Below the pieces are notes generated by a model. That model made no database searches and was not told the DNA's origin. It worked only from the letters and a program-made list of their open reading frames with translations. Below, in pieces: positions 34,528 through 43,323 of a stretch of DNA of 64,000 nt. Positions within the stretch are counted from its first letter, which is position 1; each line of letters opens with the position of its first letter. The stretch spans positions 186,001-250,000 of the forward strand of contig NZ_CAXBGE010000003.1 in assembly GCF_963975345.1 (NCBI RefSeq). Direction: 5' to 3'. This DNA is from Maricaulis sp963975345 (lineage in GTDB: Bacteria; Pseudomonadota; Alphaproteobacteria; Caulobacterales; Maricaulaceae). A program made the position numbers and the translations under genes.

Positions 34528-35312
34528 ACGAAGCGGTCGGTATGCCGGCGCAGGCCCTCAGCGAAGACACTGCGGGTGCGGTCGTCTTCGGGATTGGCGA
34601 GCATGTCGCTTTCGCCGTCGAGCACGAAGCCGGCCGCCATCACCTCGTCGCGCACCAGCTGGGAATCGATCCGGTGAGTGTCATTGACGAAGGTCAGGCC
34701 GGAGCCGGCTGGCGCCTGGTGATCAATCACGATGAACACGCCGCCAGGCCGCAGCGCATCGAAAATCGCCTGGTTCATCGCCACCCGGTCGGTGCCGTCA
34801 TAGCCGGTGTCGTGATAGAACAGCACCAGGAAAGCGGCATCAAGCGGCTCGTCAATCGCGGCGTCGAAATTTTCAATCGTATCGACGACGCGGGTCATAT
34901 TGCTGCGCGACTCGGCCAGCGCACCCAGTGCGGCATTGCTGTCGGGAAAGCTTTCGGCGATCCAGCTCGGATTGAAGGCGTAGACATGCCCTTCCTCACC
35001 AACGGCCGTCGAGAGCACACGGGCGTAATAGCCACCGCCCGGTGCGATATCGGCAACGCGCCAGCCATGCTCGATCTCGGCAAAAGCGAGCACTTCGGCC
35101 GGGTGGCGATTGACGTCGAGCAGGCGATCTTCCTCGGGGCGCGAAGCATCGGCCAAGGCCGCTTCGATTACCGCCGGCATCGGATCAGCTTGCGGCGCCA
35201 TGGCCTCGGGGGCTGGCGCAGTTTCGGCAGCAGGGGCAGCCGGCGTCTCGGCCGCAGGCGAACAGGCGGCCAGCGCAAGGGCGGCGGCAGACAGGCAGAA
35301 TAGAAGGCGCAT
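34503..35312 (-). CDS. Lipoprotein with a class I methyltransferase-like domain
   Basis: 269 residues. Lipoprotein signal with lipobox ALAAC, then an Ala/Pro/Glu linker to about 50. The methyltransferase-like domain shows WRVADIAPGGGYYARVLSTAVG (motif I), VYAFNP, AAFLVLFYHDTGYDG and LRPGGVFIVIDH. It resembles predicted methyltransferases exported in several proteobacteria. An extracytoplasmic SAM-dependent enzyme would be unusual, so the domain may bind something else. The start at 35312 follows GGGGGAAATTTG. Confidence 0.8.
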   Translation of the reverse strand: MRLLFCLSAAALALAACSPAAETPAAPAAETAPAPEAMAPQADPMPAVIEAALADASRPEEDRLLDVNRHPAEVLAFAEIEHGWRVADIAPGGGYYARVLSTAVGEEGHVYAFNPSWIAESFPDSNAALGALAESRSNMTRVVDTIENFDAAIDEPLDAAFLVLFYHDTGYDGTDRVAMNQAIFDALRPGGVFIVIDHQAPAGSGLTFVNDTHRIDSQLVRDEVMAAGFVLDGESDMLANPEDDRTRSVFAEGLRRHTDRFVYRFRKPA

Positions 35313-35519
35313 CAAATTTCCCCCGGGAATGTTCTTCACGACAGGGCCAAGGCCCTGTTGGTTTGATGATCGCTGACGCAGCGCCAGAATCCAATCAATT
35401 CACCGTGAGTCGAATCGCGGCCCAAATGATTCAAGCCTTTACGCTTGGGAAGGTTTTTTCTGGCATCAAGGGCGCGGGTCCGGAGACTGATGTCTTCGGT
35501 GACCGGGGGAGATTGAATC

Positions 35520-35603
35520 ATGCAATTCATGCTCGCAATCGCGGCCATTATGGCGCTCGGCGCCGCTCTCATCTACCGCGCGGAAAGCCGCCGCGAGGAT
35601 TGA
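35520..35603 (+). CDS. Small single-pass membrane peptide (27 residues)
   Basis: ATG at 35520 is preceded by GGGGGAG eight bases upstream. The peptide starts MQFMLAIAAIMALGAALIYR and ends in charged RAESRRED, a single hydrophobic helix with a charged cytoplasmic tail. It stands alone between divergent and co-directional genes. Good ribosome-binding site and composition argue for a real product; short length limits certainty. Function unknown. Confidence 0.5.
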   Translation: MQFMLAIAAIMALGAALIYRAESRRED

Positions 35604-35688
35604 TCCCGCCGCGCTGCTGCCAAACACTTGCACTTCGCCGCCGGGGCCGTTTATCTCGGCAAACCAATTCTGCCGCGAAGGGCTCGCC

Positions 35689-36447
35689 ATGCTGCTCCAC
35701 CACGCCACCTGGCCTGAAGTCGAAACCTATCTGAAGCGCTGCAAAGGCATCGTGATTCCGATCGGTTCAACTGAACAACACGGCCCCAATGGCCTGGTCG
35801 GCACCGATGCGATCTGCCCGGAAGTGATCGCCACCGAGGCTGGCGCCGAAGCCGGTTTTCTCGTTGGCCCGACCTTCAATGTCGGCATCGCCCAGCACCA
35901 TCTCGGCTTTGCCGGCTCGATGACGCTGCGCCCCTCGACCATGATCGCGGTCATCAATGACTGGACCGAAAGCCTGCTGCGCCACGGCTTCAAGCGGATC
36001 TATTTCTTCAATGGCCATGGCGGCAATATCACCACGATCAGCGCCGCCTTCGCCGAATTCTACGCCCAATGGTCGCTCGATGCCGAGCCCTGCCCGGCAA
36101 AGCTGATGCAGCGAAACTGGTGGGAATTGCCCGGCGTGATGAACACCTGCCGCTCCCTCTTCCCGGTTGGCGAAGGTTCACACGCAACCGCCTCGGAAGT
36201 CTCGGTAACGCAATATGCCCTGCCGCAGGCGATCAAATCGGTCGAAATGAGCCCGAAAATCGCCCCCTCCGGTGGCTTCACCGATGCCGCCGACTACCGC
36301 GCCAAATTCCCCGATGGCCGCATCGGCTCTGACCCCTCTCAGGCGACGCCGGAGAAGGGCGCCCAGATCGTCGCGGTCGCCAAACAGGCGCTGATCGCGG
36401 ATGTCTCGGACTTCTTCGACCGCCAATTTCCGCTGACTTCTGCCTGA
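35689..36447 (+). CDS. Creatininase family amidohydrolase
   Basis: 252 residues. Metal-binding motifs IPIGSTEQHGPNGLVGTDAI (Glu, His, Asp), NVGIAQHHLGF, NGHGGN and GEGSHATASE match the creatininase/ArfB-like family, which hydrolyses cyclic amides such as creatinine or formamides in flavin pathways. An ATG at 35689 lies after AAGGGCTCGCC. No neighbour identifies the substrate. Confidence 0.9.
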   Translation: MLLHHATWPEVETYLKRCKGIVIPIGSTEQHGPNGLVGTDAICPEVIATEAGAEAGFLVGPTFNVGIAQHHLGFAGSMTLRPSTMIAVINDWTESLLRHGFKRIYFFNGHGGNITTISAAFAEFYAQWSLDAEPCPAKLMQRNWWELPGVMNTCRSLFPVGEGSHATASEVSVTQYALPQAIKSVEMSPKIAPSGGFTDAADYRAKFPDGRIGSDPSQATPEKGAQIVAVAKQALIADVSDFFDRQFPLTSA

Positions 36448-36521
36448 TAAACCGCACCGGGCAGAGGGGGTGCGCTGAAATTCAATTCAGCCTAGTTTGG
36501 TGCCAAGCACGGGTTGGAGCC

Positions 36522-37658
36522 ATGACGATGCGATATCTGCCATTCCTGATCGCCTTGCTGACCTGCGCGGCCTGCGTCCAGGACGACCAGCCGGAGGCTT
36601 GGGCCCACTTGCCCGAGCCGGTCACCAATAACGCCGTCGCCGGCGTCGAGCTGGATGGTCACCTGATGGCCTATTCCTTCGCTGGCCTGCATGCCGGCAA
36701 GACCTGGCGCGATGTCACCGCTGACGCCTATGCCTGCGATCTCGACGCCCGAACCTGCCGCGAAATCGCCGGCCTGCCCGACGGCATTGGCCGCCTCGCC
36801 TCGGTCGCCGTCAGCGTGGACGGCCAGATCTATATTTTCGGCGGCTATACCGTTGCCGAGGACGGCAGTGAGGCCTCAACGCCGGAGGTCTGGCGCTTCG
36901 ATCCCGCCACCGAAACCTACACCCGCATCACCGACATGCCCGTCCCCGTCGACGACACCATCGCCCTGCCGTTCGAGGATCGCTACATCTATCTGGTCAG
37001 CGGCTGGCACGACACGGACAATACCGATCTGGTCCAGGTCTATGATGTGGAAGACGACCGCTGGTTCCAGGCGACGCCATTTCCCGGCGCGCCGGTGTTT
37101 GGTCATGCGGGAGCGATGGGGGCGACGGGGCAGATTCTGGTTTGCGGCGGCACGGCGGTGATCCCGCCGGTCGAGGCCGGCGGGCGGCGCAGTTTCGAGG
37201 CGACGGATGCCTGTTGGGTGGGATTTGTCAGCGATGACCCATCCGACATCATCTGGCACGCCGCCGACCCTGTCCCGGGCGGCCCCTTTTACCGTGGAGT
37301 TATGGTGGTTCGGGAACCGCTCTTCACTAACGGTGCAATTCTCCTGGCCGGATCCGGAAACGCATATAATTACGACGGCATTGGCTATGACGGTGCGCCG
37401 GTTGCCCCCAGAGGGGATCGCGTTCTGGCATTCCCTGACCTCGTTGATCCGTGTGTACCCAGCGAGGTAACCCTTCATTGGGAGACGGGCCCGGCATCGG
37501 TCGGAAGACTCGGAATCATGGACGTTCGTGGTACCGCAGGAGAATTCATACTCGGTGGTATGACAGCGGATCAGTCCGTGAGTGATGCCGTTATTCGCTG
37601 GACCCACGCCGACCTGGATATTTTCAGGATCCGTCACGGCGGCTGCGGATTTCGATAA
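36522..37658 (+). CDS. Kelch-repeat beta-propeller lipoprotein
   Basis: 378 residues. Lipoprotein signal with LLTCAAC, then about six kelch-type blades: IYIFGGYTVAEDG, VWRFDPATETYTRI, RYIYLVSGWHD, VQVYDVEDDRW, ILVCGGTAV, EFILGGMTA. It resembles N-acetylneuraminate-epimerase-like or ligand-binding propellers. The ATG at 36528 is spaced better from GGAG than that at 36522. The last third of the gene uses visibly different codons and is followed by a palindrome-rich spacer. Confidence 0.82.
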   Translation: MTMRYLPFLIALLTCAACVQDDQPEAWAHLPEPVTNNAVAGVELDGHLMAYSFAGLHAGKTWRDVTADAYACDLDARTCREIAGLPDGIGRLASVAVSVDGQIYIFGGYTVAEDGSEASTPEVWRFDPATETYTRITDMPVPVDDTIALPFEDRYIYLVSGWHDTDNTDLVQVYDVEDDRWFQATPFPGAPVFGHAGAMGATGQILVCGGTAVIPPVEAGGRRSFEATDACWVGFVSDDPSDIIWHAADPVPGGPFYRGVMVVREPLFTNGAILLAGSGNAYNYDGIGYDGAPVAPRGDRVLAFPDLVDPCVPSEVTLHWETGPASVGRLGIMDVRGTAGEFILGGMTADQSVSDAVIRWTHADLDIFRIRHGGCGFR

Positions 37659-37665
37659 AATCGGA

Positions 37666-37706
37666 CGGGACATGCACCTGCTTCAAGGAAGCAGGTGCGT
37701 GTCCCG
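37666..37706. repeat. 18-bp-stem palindrome
   Basis: Arms 37666-37683 (starting CGGGACATGCACC) and 37689-37706 (ending GTGTCCCG) pair with one G-T wobble around a 5-base loop, 7 bp after the kelch gene stop. No T-run follows, so it looks like a REP-type palindrome more than a simple terminator, though it may stop transcription. Confidence 0.8.
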
Positions 37707-37962
37707 ACTTGGTGAAACGGTCAGTGACCGGATCGTCAGGGTTCCTGACCTGGCTCTCGCGCGTTCGATCATCAACCCGACCCCAGCTTGTGTGCAGCCG
37801 AGACAGTGGTGAAGCGACGCTGTCTCAGCGTGGAAACCGCAATCGAAGTGGCACAAAGCTCATGATTTCACTGAATCACTCGATTGAAATCGCGAACGTT
37901 ATCTCGAGACTGCCCCGCAAGCGCCGGGCAGGGGCATCCCTGAAACTCTTGCCAAGCAAGGC

Positions 37963-38042
37963 GCCAGACTGGAATTGTCTAGTCAAGGGTCATGACCGCG
38001 AAGCGGCGCTGCGCGCCCTTGACTAGACAATTCCAGTCTGGC
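37963..38042. repeat. Perfect 27-bp inverted repeat with 26-base loop
   Basis: Left arm 37963-37989 begins GCCAGACTGGAATTG; right arm 38016-38042 ends CAATTCCAGTCTGGC and is its exact reverse complement. The loop contains a nested CCGC-GAA-GCGG hairpin. Such a long perfect palindrome points to a recent mobile end, a recombinase site or a strong RNA hairpin. Confidence 0.9.
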
Positions 38043-38106
38043 CGGATCTCGGCATGGGTTTGAGGGCAGAGTGTGGCTGCCCGGGCCTTACCCATCTCAA
38101 CAAAAC

Positions 38107-38256
38107 GGGGCACTCACTTCCCCCGGAGGAGCGCAGCGAATTCCGGGGCCTGCCACCGGTTGGGAGCCGGGCTGGATTCCCCCCGGCAGGCCCCGGCACA
38201 AGGCCGGGGGAATGGGAGATTTTGGGTTATTGGATAAGGCCCCAGCCCGGGACGTG
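38107..38256. repeat. GC-rich dispersed-type palindromic repeat
   Basis: It contains inverted segments GCCGGGCTGG / CCAGCCCGG (38166-38251) and ATTCCCCCCGGC / GCCGGGGGAAT (about 38177-38212) around CCCCGGCACAAGG. It resembles intergenic palindromes scattered through alphaproteobacterial genomes. The presence of other copies cannot be checked here. Confidence 0.6.
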
Positions 38257-38313
38257 CGGGAATTCTTGCCGTCACCTCGCCGCAAGCGCGTGTGCTCCGG
38301 TCTTTGCGGCAGC

Positions 38314-38793
38314 TCACCAATAAACGTGAAAGTATGCTTCCGAACTGCGGGATGCCGGCTCTGAAGTCCCCCAACCGGCAAGTTGATCCAAATTCACGCC
38401 TCTGGCACGCAACTGCGCCTCGACGAAGCGCATGGTTGCGATGCTTGCGTGGCAGAGCGCGTCGTAGGTGACCTGCTCTTCACCACAGAACTTTAGATCT
38501 GCGCTCTTCTCGAAGACGAATCGTAGATCCTCCGCAGCGCCGCGCGAGATACACAGATCAGGCCGGTCCTCGAAGCCAATCACCGTCAATTCACAACCCA
38601 TCAGCGTACGATATGAAGCGGCCGCCAGGGCATGCATGAGCGCAATGTGAATCACATCAGGAATGCGCAGAACAGCCCCGCGCCATCGAAGCCCGATCGG
38701 ACCCGTCACCCATTGCGGCCACTCATGTTTCTTTGGCGCGAGGTGGGAGCCAGCTTCGTTCCAGACTAACTCCTGCGGGTAAAACTCAATCAT
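38314..38793 (-). CDS. Hypothetical protein
   Basis: 159 residues, soluble, no signal peptide. Contains WPQWVTGPIGLRWRG and LMHALAAASYRTLMGCELTVIGFEDRPD. I recognise no family. GC content is lower than in the housekeeping genes and the right side opens into two more small unknown genes, so this is probably accessory DNA. The start ATG at 38793 lacks a strong Shine-Dalgarno match. Confidence 0.55.
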   Translation of the reverse strand: MIEFYPQELVWNEAGSHLAPKKHEWPQWVTGPIGLRWRGAVLRIPDVIHIALMHALAAASYRTLMGCELTVIGFEDRPDLCISRGAAEDLRFVFEKSADLKFCGEEQVTYDALCHASIATMRFVEAQLRARGVNLDQLAGWGTSEPASRSSEAYFHVYW

Positions 38794-38847
38794 GCCAAAC
38801 CCTTGGCTGGAAAGCGGGTAATTGGGAAAGATGCCCTCATGCAGGCA

Positions 38848-39027
38848 TTATTTGGCTCTCAATATGAAATACCAAATCCCATTCACAACAACCGCCAGCA
38901 GCACTATACCGACCGCCAACCAGGGCCAAATTTCCATGAAATCTTGCCCCAGCACAAAGGGCGCGGCGAGAGAACCGATCACGGACACGCCGACGAACAG
39001 CAAGAAAAACTGAAAAATTCGCTTCAT
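38848..39027 (-). CDS. Small two-helix membrane protein
   Basis: 59 residues starting MKRIFQFFLLFVGVSVIGS, with helices at about 4-25 and 35-55 (PWLAVGIVLLAVVVNGIWYFI). The start at 39027 follows GAAGCGACG. It lies 13 bp after the lipoprotein gene at 39041-39478 and is probably co-transcribed. Function unknown. Confidence 0.55.
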   Translation of the reverse strand: MKRIFQFFLLFVGVSVIGSLAAPFVLGQDFMEIWPWLAVGIVLLAVVVNGIWYFILRAK

Positions 39028-39040
39028 CGATCGTCGCTTC

Positions 39041-39478
39041 TCACTCTTGTGAACGCGCTTGAATCTCCCGGATACGTGCGTATTGCCTAGTAATCTGTGA
39101 TTTAACGGGCTCCACCGCGCAAGCATTCTCGGCCATATGCTCGTCGACTTCGATGTAGTGCACGGTCGTTATTTGGTGGGGAGGCTCAAACCTGCCTGCA
39201 ACATTCGCGAACCCGGTTTCGAGCGCGACGGAAATGCACTCGTCAAAAGCGCCATCGTCCAAATTCACCTGTAGCAAACCGCCCTGTTCATCGCCCAACA
39301 CATAGCCTTCTTCGGTGATGCGTAGCCTGCCTGAAATCTCGTAGTCACCAGCCCGCATGTCGGGAAGCCGCTCACGAAGATCACCCGTTGGCACCAATAC
39401 CCATGAGTGCCCTGCGCCGCAGCCGCCCAAGACGCCACAGACAATTAGCACCAGCCGCCAGTTAAATATCGTAGGCAT
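39041..39478 (-). CDS. Small lipoprotein of unknown function
   Basis: 145 residues. Hydrophobic N-terminus with lipobox-like VLGGC, then a strand-rich domain (YEISGRLRITEEGYVLGDEQGGLLQVNLDD) resembling a small beta barrel, and a helical C-terminus. GGGAGGGAAC precedes the ATG at 39478. It probably forms a two-gene unit with the membrane peptide downstream. No family recognised. Confidence 0.6.
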   Translation of the reverse strand: MPTIFNWRLVLIVCGVLGGCGAGHSWVLVPTGDLRERLPDMRAGDYEISGRLRITEEGYVLGDEQGGLLQVNLDDGAFDECISVALETGFANVAGRFEPPHQITTVHYIEVDEHMAENACAVEPVKSQITRQYARIREIQARSQE

Positions 39479-39561
39479 GTTCCCTCCCGACGGTCCCGCT
39501 CCAGCCAGCCACGCTGGCATGTCCGCAGGCTAGGCAGCAATCAGAATAGACTCAATTGCCC

Positions 39562-39897
39562 TCACACCACCCGCACCTCACCCCCGACAACCTCAACCCC
39601 AACCCCGGTCAGCCCATAGCCCACGGCCGGTCCACCGACACAAACTCCGTCGCTGGCAGCAAAGCTCGCCCCATGCACCGGGCAGACGATGAACTGCCCC
39701 TCGTGCAGCATCACCTTGCCGCCGGGCAGGTTGAGCGGTCTCTGGGCGTGGGGGCAGGTGTTGAGGAAGGCGGTGACGAGCTGGCCGCGGCGGACCAGGA
39801 TGATGGCGCCGTCATTCCAGGCTGAGGCCCGGGCGCCGGGGTCGGGCAGGTCGTCGAGGCGGCCCAAGACCGTGCCAGGCGGCGGCAGGCTGCTCAT
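39562..39897 (-). CDS. Rieske [2Fe-2S] ferredoxin-like protein
   Basis: 111 residues. The two cluster motifs are CPHAQRPLN (C-x-H) and CPVHGASF (C-x2-H), about 20 residues apart, as in NirD/dioxygenase-type Rieske ferredoxins. It overlaps the YciI gene stop by 4 bp and so belongs to the YciI-gpsA-tsaD operon. The electron partner is unknown. Confidence 0.88.
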   Translation of the reverse strand: MSSLPPPGTVLGRLDDLPDPGARASAWNDGAIILVRRGQLVTAFLNTCPHAQRPLNLPGGKVMLHEGQFIVCPVHGASFAASDGVCVGGPAVGYGLTGVGVEVVGGEVRVV

Positions 39898-40190
39898 GGA
39901 TTGAGGTCGACCGGCGGGTTGAACACCCATTTATAGGGCGCGGCCTCAACCGATTGGAACAGGCCGGCGAGGGCGTAGGGGTCTTGCGCCAGCCAAGCAT
40001 CGAGCGCGGCGCGGCTCTCCATCTCAACGATCAATAGCGAGCCGGCCGGTTTGTCATCGCTGCCGAGCCAGGGGCCGGCGGCCTTGATTCGCACGCCAGC
40101 GGCGGTCAGCCAGGCCAGATGCGCCGGGCGGTTGGCGAGGCGGATGTCGAGGGCGTTTGGCTTGTCACGGGTGTGGACGAGGTAAAGCAT
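39894..40190 (-). CDS. YciI family protein
   Basis: 98 residues with the family opening MLYLVHTRDKPNAL and RLANRPAHLAWL, AAGPWLGSDDKPAGSLLI and the Asp-Pro-Tyr motif DPYALAGLF. This is a ferredoxin-fold dehydratase-like family of mostly unknown chemistry. The start codon overlaps the gpsA stop by one base. YciI genes next to gpsA/tsaD are common in alphaproteobacteria. Confidence 0.9.
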   Translation of the reverse strand: MLYLVHTRDKPNALDIRLANRPAHLAWLTAAGVRIKAAGPWLGSDDKPAGSLLIVEMESRAALDAWLAQDPYALAGLFQSVEAAPYKWVFNPPVDLNP

Positions 40191-41191
40191 CAGGCGGATT
40201 CCAGCGTGAAGGGGCGGGCGAGCAGGGCTTCGATGGCGGCGTCGACCGTCGTGCGCCCGGCGAGGACCTCATTGACGGCCTCGCAGATCGGCATTTCAAC
40301 GCCGCATCGTTTCGCCAGCGCAACGACCGCCGGGGCGCTCGCCACGCCTTCCGTGACCGAGCGGCGGCTGCCTAGAATATCGTCCAGATGCACGCCGCGC
40401 CCGAGCGCCAGACCGCAGGACATATTGCGCGATTGCGGCGAGGAACAGGTCAGCACCAGATCGCCCAGCCCGCACAATCCGGCCAGTGTCTCGCGCTGGG
40501 CGCCGAGCGCCATGGCCAGCCGCGTCATCTCGGCAAAGCCGCGCGCGATCAGGGCCGCATGGGCCGATTTGCCCAGCCCACGCCCTTCGACAATGCCGCA
40601 ACCAATCGCCAGCACATTCTTGACCGCGCCGCCGATTTCCGCGCCGATCAGATCGGTCGCGAGATAGGGCCGGAAACGCGGCGTGCCGAGCGCTTCGATC
40701 AGGGCGGCGCCGATTTTCTCATCCTTGCAGGCGAGCGTCACCGCCGTCGGCAGACCTTGGGCGGTATCGATCGCAAAGCTTGGCCCCGACAACACCGCCG
40801 GGATCGCCGAGGGCAGGGTTTCGCTCAGCACTTGGCTCATCATCGACAGGCTCGATTGCTCGATGCCCTTGGCGCACAGAATGACCGGCAGGCCGCGCTT
40901 GGCGAAGGGGGCGAATTTTTCCAGCGTCGCGCGCAAATGCTGCGCCGGCGCTACCGCCAGCACCGCGTCACAGACATCGAGATCGGCCATCGCCGTGACG
41001 GCGGCAATGTTGGGCTCGAGTGCCACACCGGGTAGGTAGATGGTGTTCTCGTGCTGGTTATTGATCACGTCGGCGACGTCCTGCTCGAAGGACCAGATCA
41101 ACACGTCGCGACCGGCCTTGGCCGCCGTCTGTGCCAGCGCCGTGCCCCAAGCTCCGGCGCCGATCACGCCTATGGTTTGAAAATCTGTCAC
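40190..41191 (-). CDS. gpsA: Glycerol-3-phosphate dehydrogenase [NAD(P)+]
   Basis: 333 residues. The cofactor motif GVIGAGAWGTALAQTAA starts the protein; LCAKGIEQSS, VLSGPSFAID and the catalytic-Lys region EIGGAVKNVLAIGCGI follow. It makes sn-glycerol-3-phosphate for phospholipid synthesis. The ATG overlaps the tsaD stop by 4 bp. Confidence 0.95.
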   Translation of the reverse strand: MTDFQTIGVIGAGAWGTALAQTAAKAGRDVLIWSFEQDVADVINNQHENTIYLPGVALEPNIAAVTAMADLDVCDAVLAVAPAQHLRATLEKFAPFAKRGLPVILCAKGIEQSSLSMMSQVLSETLPSAIPAVLSGPSFAIDTAQGLPTAVTLACKDEKIGAALIEALGTPRFRPYLATDLIGAEIGGAVKNVLAIGCGIVEGRGLGKSAHAALIARGFAEMTRLAMALGAQRETLAGLCGLGDLVLTCSSPQSRNMSCGLALGRGVHLDDILGSRRSVTEGVASAPAVVALAKRCGVEMPICEAVNEVLAGRTTVDAAIEALLARPFTLESA

Positions 41192-42321
41192 GCCTTTGGT
41201 CCCTTTCGTCCCGAGCCAATCACCGGGTCCAATCTGGCTGAGGCGGCGTCCAAAGGCCAGCGCGCCCGCGCCGGTGCGTCGAGACCATCGGTTTGCCCGC
41301 GCCGCAAATGTTCGATCCCGGCCAGCGCGATCATTGCCGCATTATCGGTGCACCAGCGCATCGGCGGAGCGATCAGGCGGAAACCTTCCTCGCGCGCCGC
41401 TGTTTCGAGCGATTTTCGCACCGTCTGATTGGCCGCGACGCCGCCGGCGACGACAAGAGGCAGTGGGCGGGTAGTCAGCGGGTAGTTAGCAGCAAACTCG
41501 CGCATGGCCCGCCGTGAACGAGTAGCCAGTGTACGCGCGATGGCCGTTTGCACCGATGCAGCAAGGTCGGCGCGGTCCTGATCGCTGGGGTTTTCGAGCC
41601 CGTCCCAGATCTGACGCGCTGCGGTTTTCAACCCCGCAAAGGAAAAATCGCAACCCGGACGGCCCTTTAGCGGGTTGGGCAGAGCAAAGCGCTTGGCATT
41701 GCCGCTCGCAGCGCACCGCTCCAGCGCTGGACCACCGGGAAACCCCAACCCCATAACCTTCGCCGTCTTGTCAAACGCCTCGCCGGCCGCGTCATCCAAA
41801 GTCGAGCCCAGACGCCGGTAGATCCCGAAATCTTCTACACAAATCAACTGCGTATGACCGCCGGAGACGAGCAGGAGCAAGTAGGGGAAATCGAGATTCT
41901 CGCTCAAACGCGGCGACAGCGCGTGTCCTTCAAGATGATTGATCGCAATCAAGGGCTTGCCCGAGCCAAGCGCCATCCCCTTCGCCGTCATCAAAGCCGC
42001 CATCACCCCACCGATCAGCCCCGGTCCGGACGTCGCAGCAATGCCGTCAATATCCGCCAGAACAAGCCCCGCTTGGGTCAAAGCCTGCTCGGCCAGCCCT
42101 GACATGGCTTCCGCATGCGCCCGCGCCGCGATCTCCGGCACGACCCCGCCATAGGGCGCATGCGCTTCGGTCTGCCCGAGAATGAGATCGGACAACACCT
42201 CGATCTCGCCTGTGGCGGATCGGCGCAGCACGGCGGCTGCGGTCTCGTCACAGCTCGATTCAAGCCCGAGCACGGTCAGCATACCGTCTTGCGCGACAGG
42301 GGATGGCGAGGCTAAGTCCAT
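41188..42321 (-). CDS. tsaD: tRNA N6-adenosine threonylcarbamoyltransferase
   Basis: 377 residues. LGLESSCDETAAAVL, the metal site INHLEGHALSPRL, LLVSGGHTQL and VVAGGVAANQTVR mark the Kae1/TsaD family, which transfers threonylcarbamoyl to A37 of ANN-decoding tRNAs. The start may be at 42321 or at the inner ATG at 42282, which would begin right at LTVLGLESSCDET. Divergent from hemC with under 60 bp between. Confidence 0.95.
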   Translation of the reverse strand: MDLASPSPVAQDGMLTVLGLESSCDETAAAVLRRSATGEIEVLSDLILGQTEAHAPYGGVVPEIAARAHAEAMSGLAEQALTQAGLVLADIDGIAATSGPGLIGGVMAALMTAKGMALGSGKPLIAINHLEGHALSPRLSENLDFPYLLLLVSGGHTQLICVEDFGIYRRLGSTLDDAAGEAFDKTAKVMGLGFPGGPALERCAASGNAKRFALPNPLKGRPGCDFSFAGLKTAARQIWDGLENPSDQDRADLAASVQTAIARTLATRSRRAMREFAANYPLTTRPLPLVVAGGVAANQTVRKSLETAAREEGFRLIAPPMRWCTDNAAMIALAGIEHLRRGQTDGLDAPARARWPLDAASARLDPVIGSGRKGPKA

Positions 42322-42378
42322 GTCTGATCGATAACCTTACCGCCGGGATCCCGCAACGTGCCGCTACCGTCCAAACCC

Positions 42379-43323
42379 ATGCCCATCGCCACCCGGCGCT
42401 CTCCGCTTGCCCTTGTACAGGCCCGCGACGTCCAGGCGCGCCTGGCCCGCGCGCACGGGGTTGAGGATGCCTTGCGCGAGACCGTCTTCCCGATCCTCGG
42501 CCTGCTGAGCACCGGTGATCAGATCCAGGATCGCGCCCTGATCGAGGCCGGCGGCAAGGGCCTGTTCACCAAGGAAATCGACGAAGCCCTGCTGGAACGC
42601 CGGGCCGCATTCGCCGTCCATTCGATGAAGGATGTCCAGACGCAATTGCCAGACGGCGTTGAACTGGGCGCGATTCTCGAGCGCGAAGATGCCCGCGACA
42701 TGCTGCTCGCGCGCGGCGGCGAAACCCGGCTCGCCGATCTTCCGCGAGGCGTGGTGATCGGCACCGCCAGCCTGCGGCGGCAAGCTCAGGCACTGCATGC
42801 CCGGCCCGACCTGTCGGTGGTGGTGCTGCGCGGCAATGTCGACACACGCCTAGGTCGGCTCGCATCCGGCGAAATTTACGCCACATTCCTGGCCCGCGCC
42901 GGCCTCAACCGGCTCGGCCGCAAGGAGGCACACGCCGAACCGCTGGCCCTGTCCGAAATGCTCCCCGCCGCCGCCCAGGGCGCGGTTGGTGTCGCGATTC
43001 GCGGTGATGATGACCGCGCACGCGAGCTGTTATTGCCGCTCAATCATCGCGAAACCGAGCTGACAACCTTGGCCGAGCGCGCCTTTCTGGCAAGGCTCGA
43101 CGGCTCCTGCCGCACCCCGATCGCGGCACACGTGCATATCGAATCAATGGACTTCACCGGCGAAGTTTTGACTCCTGATGGTCAGGTCCGTTGGCGAGAG
43201 CAGATGCGATTCGACATGAAAACAGCCACCAGAACCAGCGCAATAGCCGCCGGCCAGTCATTGGGCCAGGCGGTCAGGGACGCGGCGGGAGATCAACTCG
43301 CTATCGCGCTTGGCGGCGCATGA
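42379..43323 (+). CDS. hemC: Hydroxymethylbilane synthase (porphobilinogen deaminase)
   Basis: 314 residues. IATRRSPLALVQA, GGKGLFTKEIDEALL, AVHSMKDVQTQLPDG, GTASLRRQAQ and VLRGNVDTRLGRL are classic. The Cys that carries the dipyrromethane cofactor is in LDGSCRTPIAA. It builds hydroxymethylbilane for heme. The ATG at 42379 is preferred over an upstream GTG at 42358. The next gene overlaps by 4 bp. Confidence 0.95.
   Translation: MPIATRRSPLALVQARDVQARLARAHGVEDALRETVFPILGLLSTGDQIQDRALIEAGGKGLFTKEIDEALLERRAAFAVHSMKDVQTQLPDGVELGAILEREDARDMLLARGGETRLADLPRGVVIGTASLRRQAQALHARPDLSVVVLRGNVDTRLGRLASGEIYATFLARAGLNRLGRKEAHAEPLALSEMLPAAAQGAVGVAIRGDDDRARELLLPLNHRETELTTLAERAFLARLDGSCRTPIAAHVHIESMDFTGEVLTPDGQVRWREQMRFDMKTATRTSAIAAGQSLGQAVRDAAGDQLAIALGGA

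Larger units (their letters stand above)
37659..38313. other. Palindrome-rich intergenic spacer (no gene)
   Basis: About 650 bp without a credible coding sequence. It holds, in order, the 18-bp-stem palindrome, a smaller GAGACAG/CTGTCTC inverted repeat (37800-37826), the perfect 27-bp inverted repeat (37963-38042) and a GC-rich palindromic block from about 38107. Short open frames across it are by-products of the repeats. Confidence 0.75.

Noticed and set aside
37659..38381. Several 76-105 codon frames in the palindrome-rich spacer
   Set aside because: They arise from GC-rich repeats, some being mirror frames of the same palindrome, and lack ribosome-binding sites.
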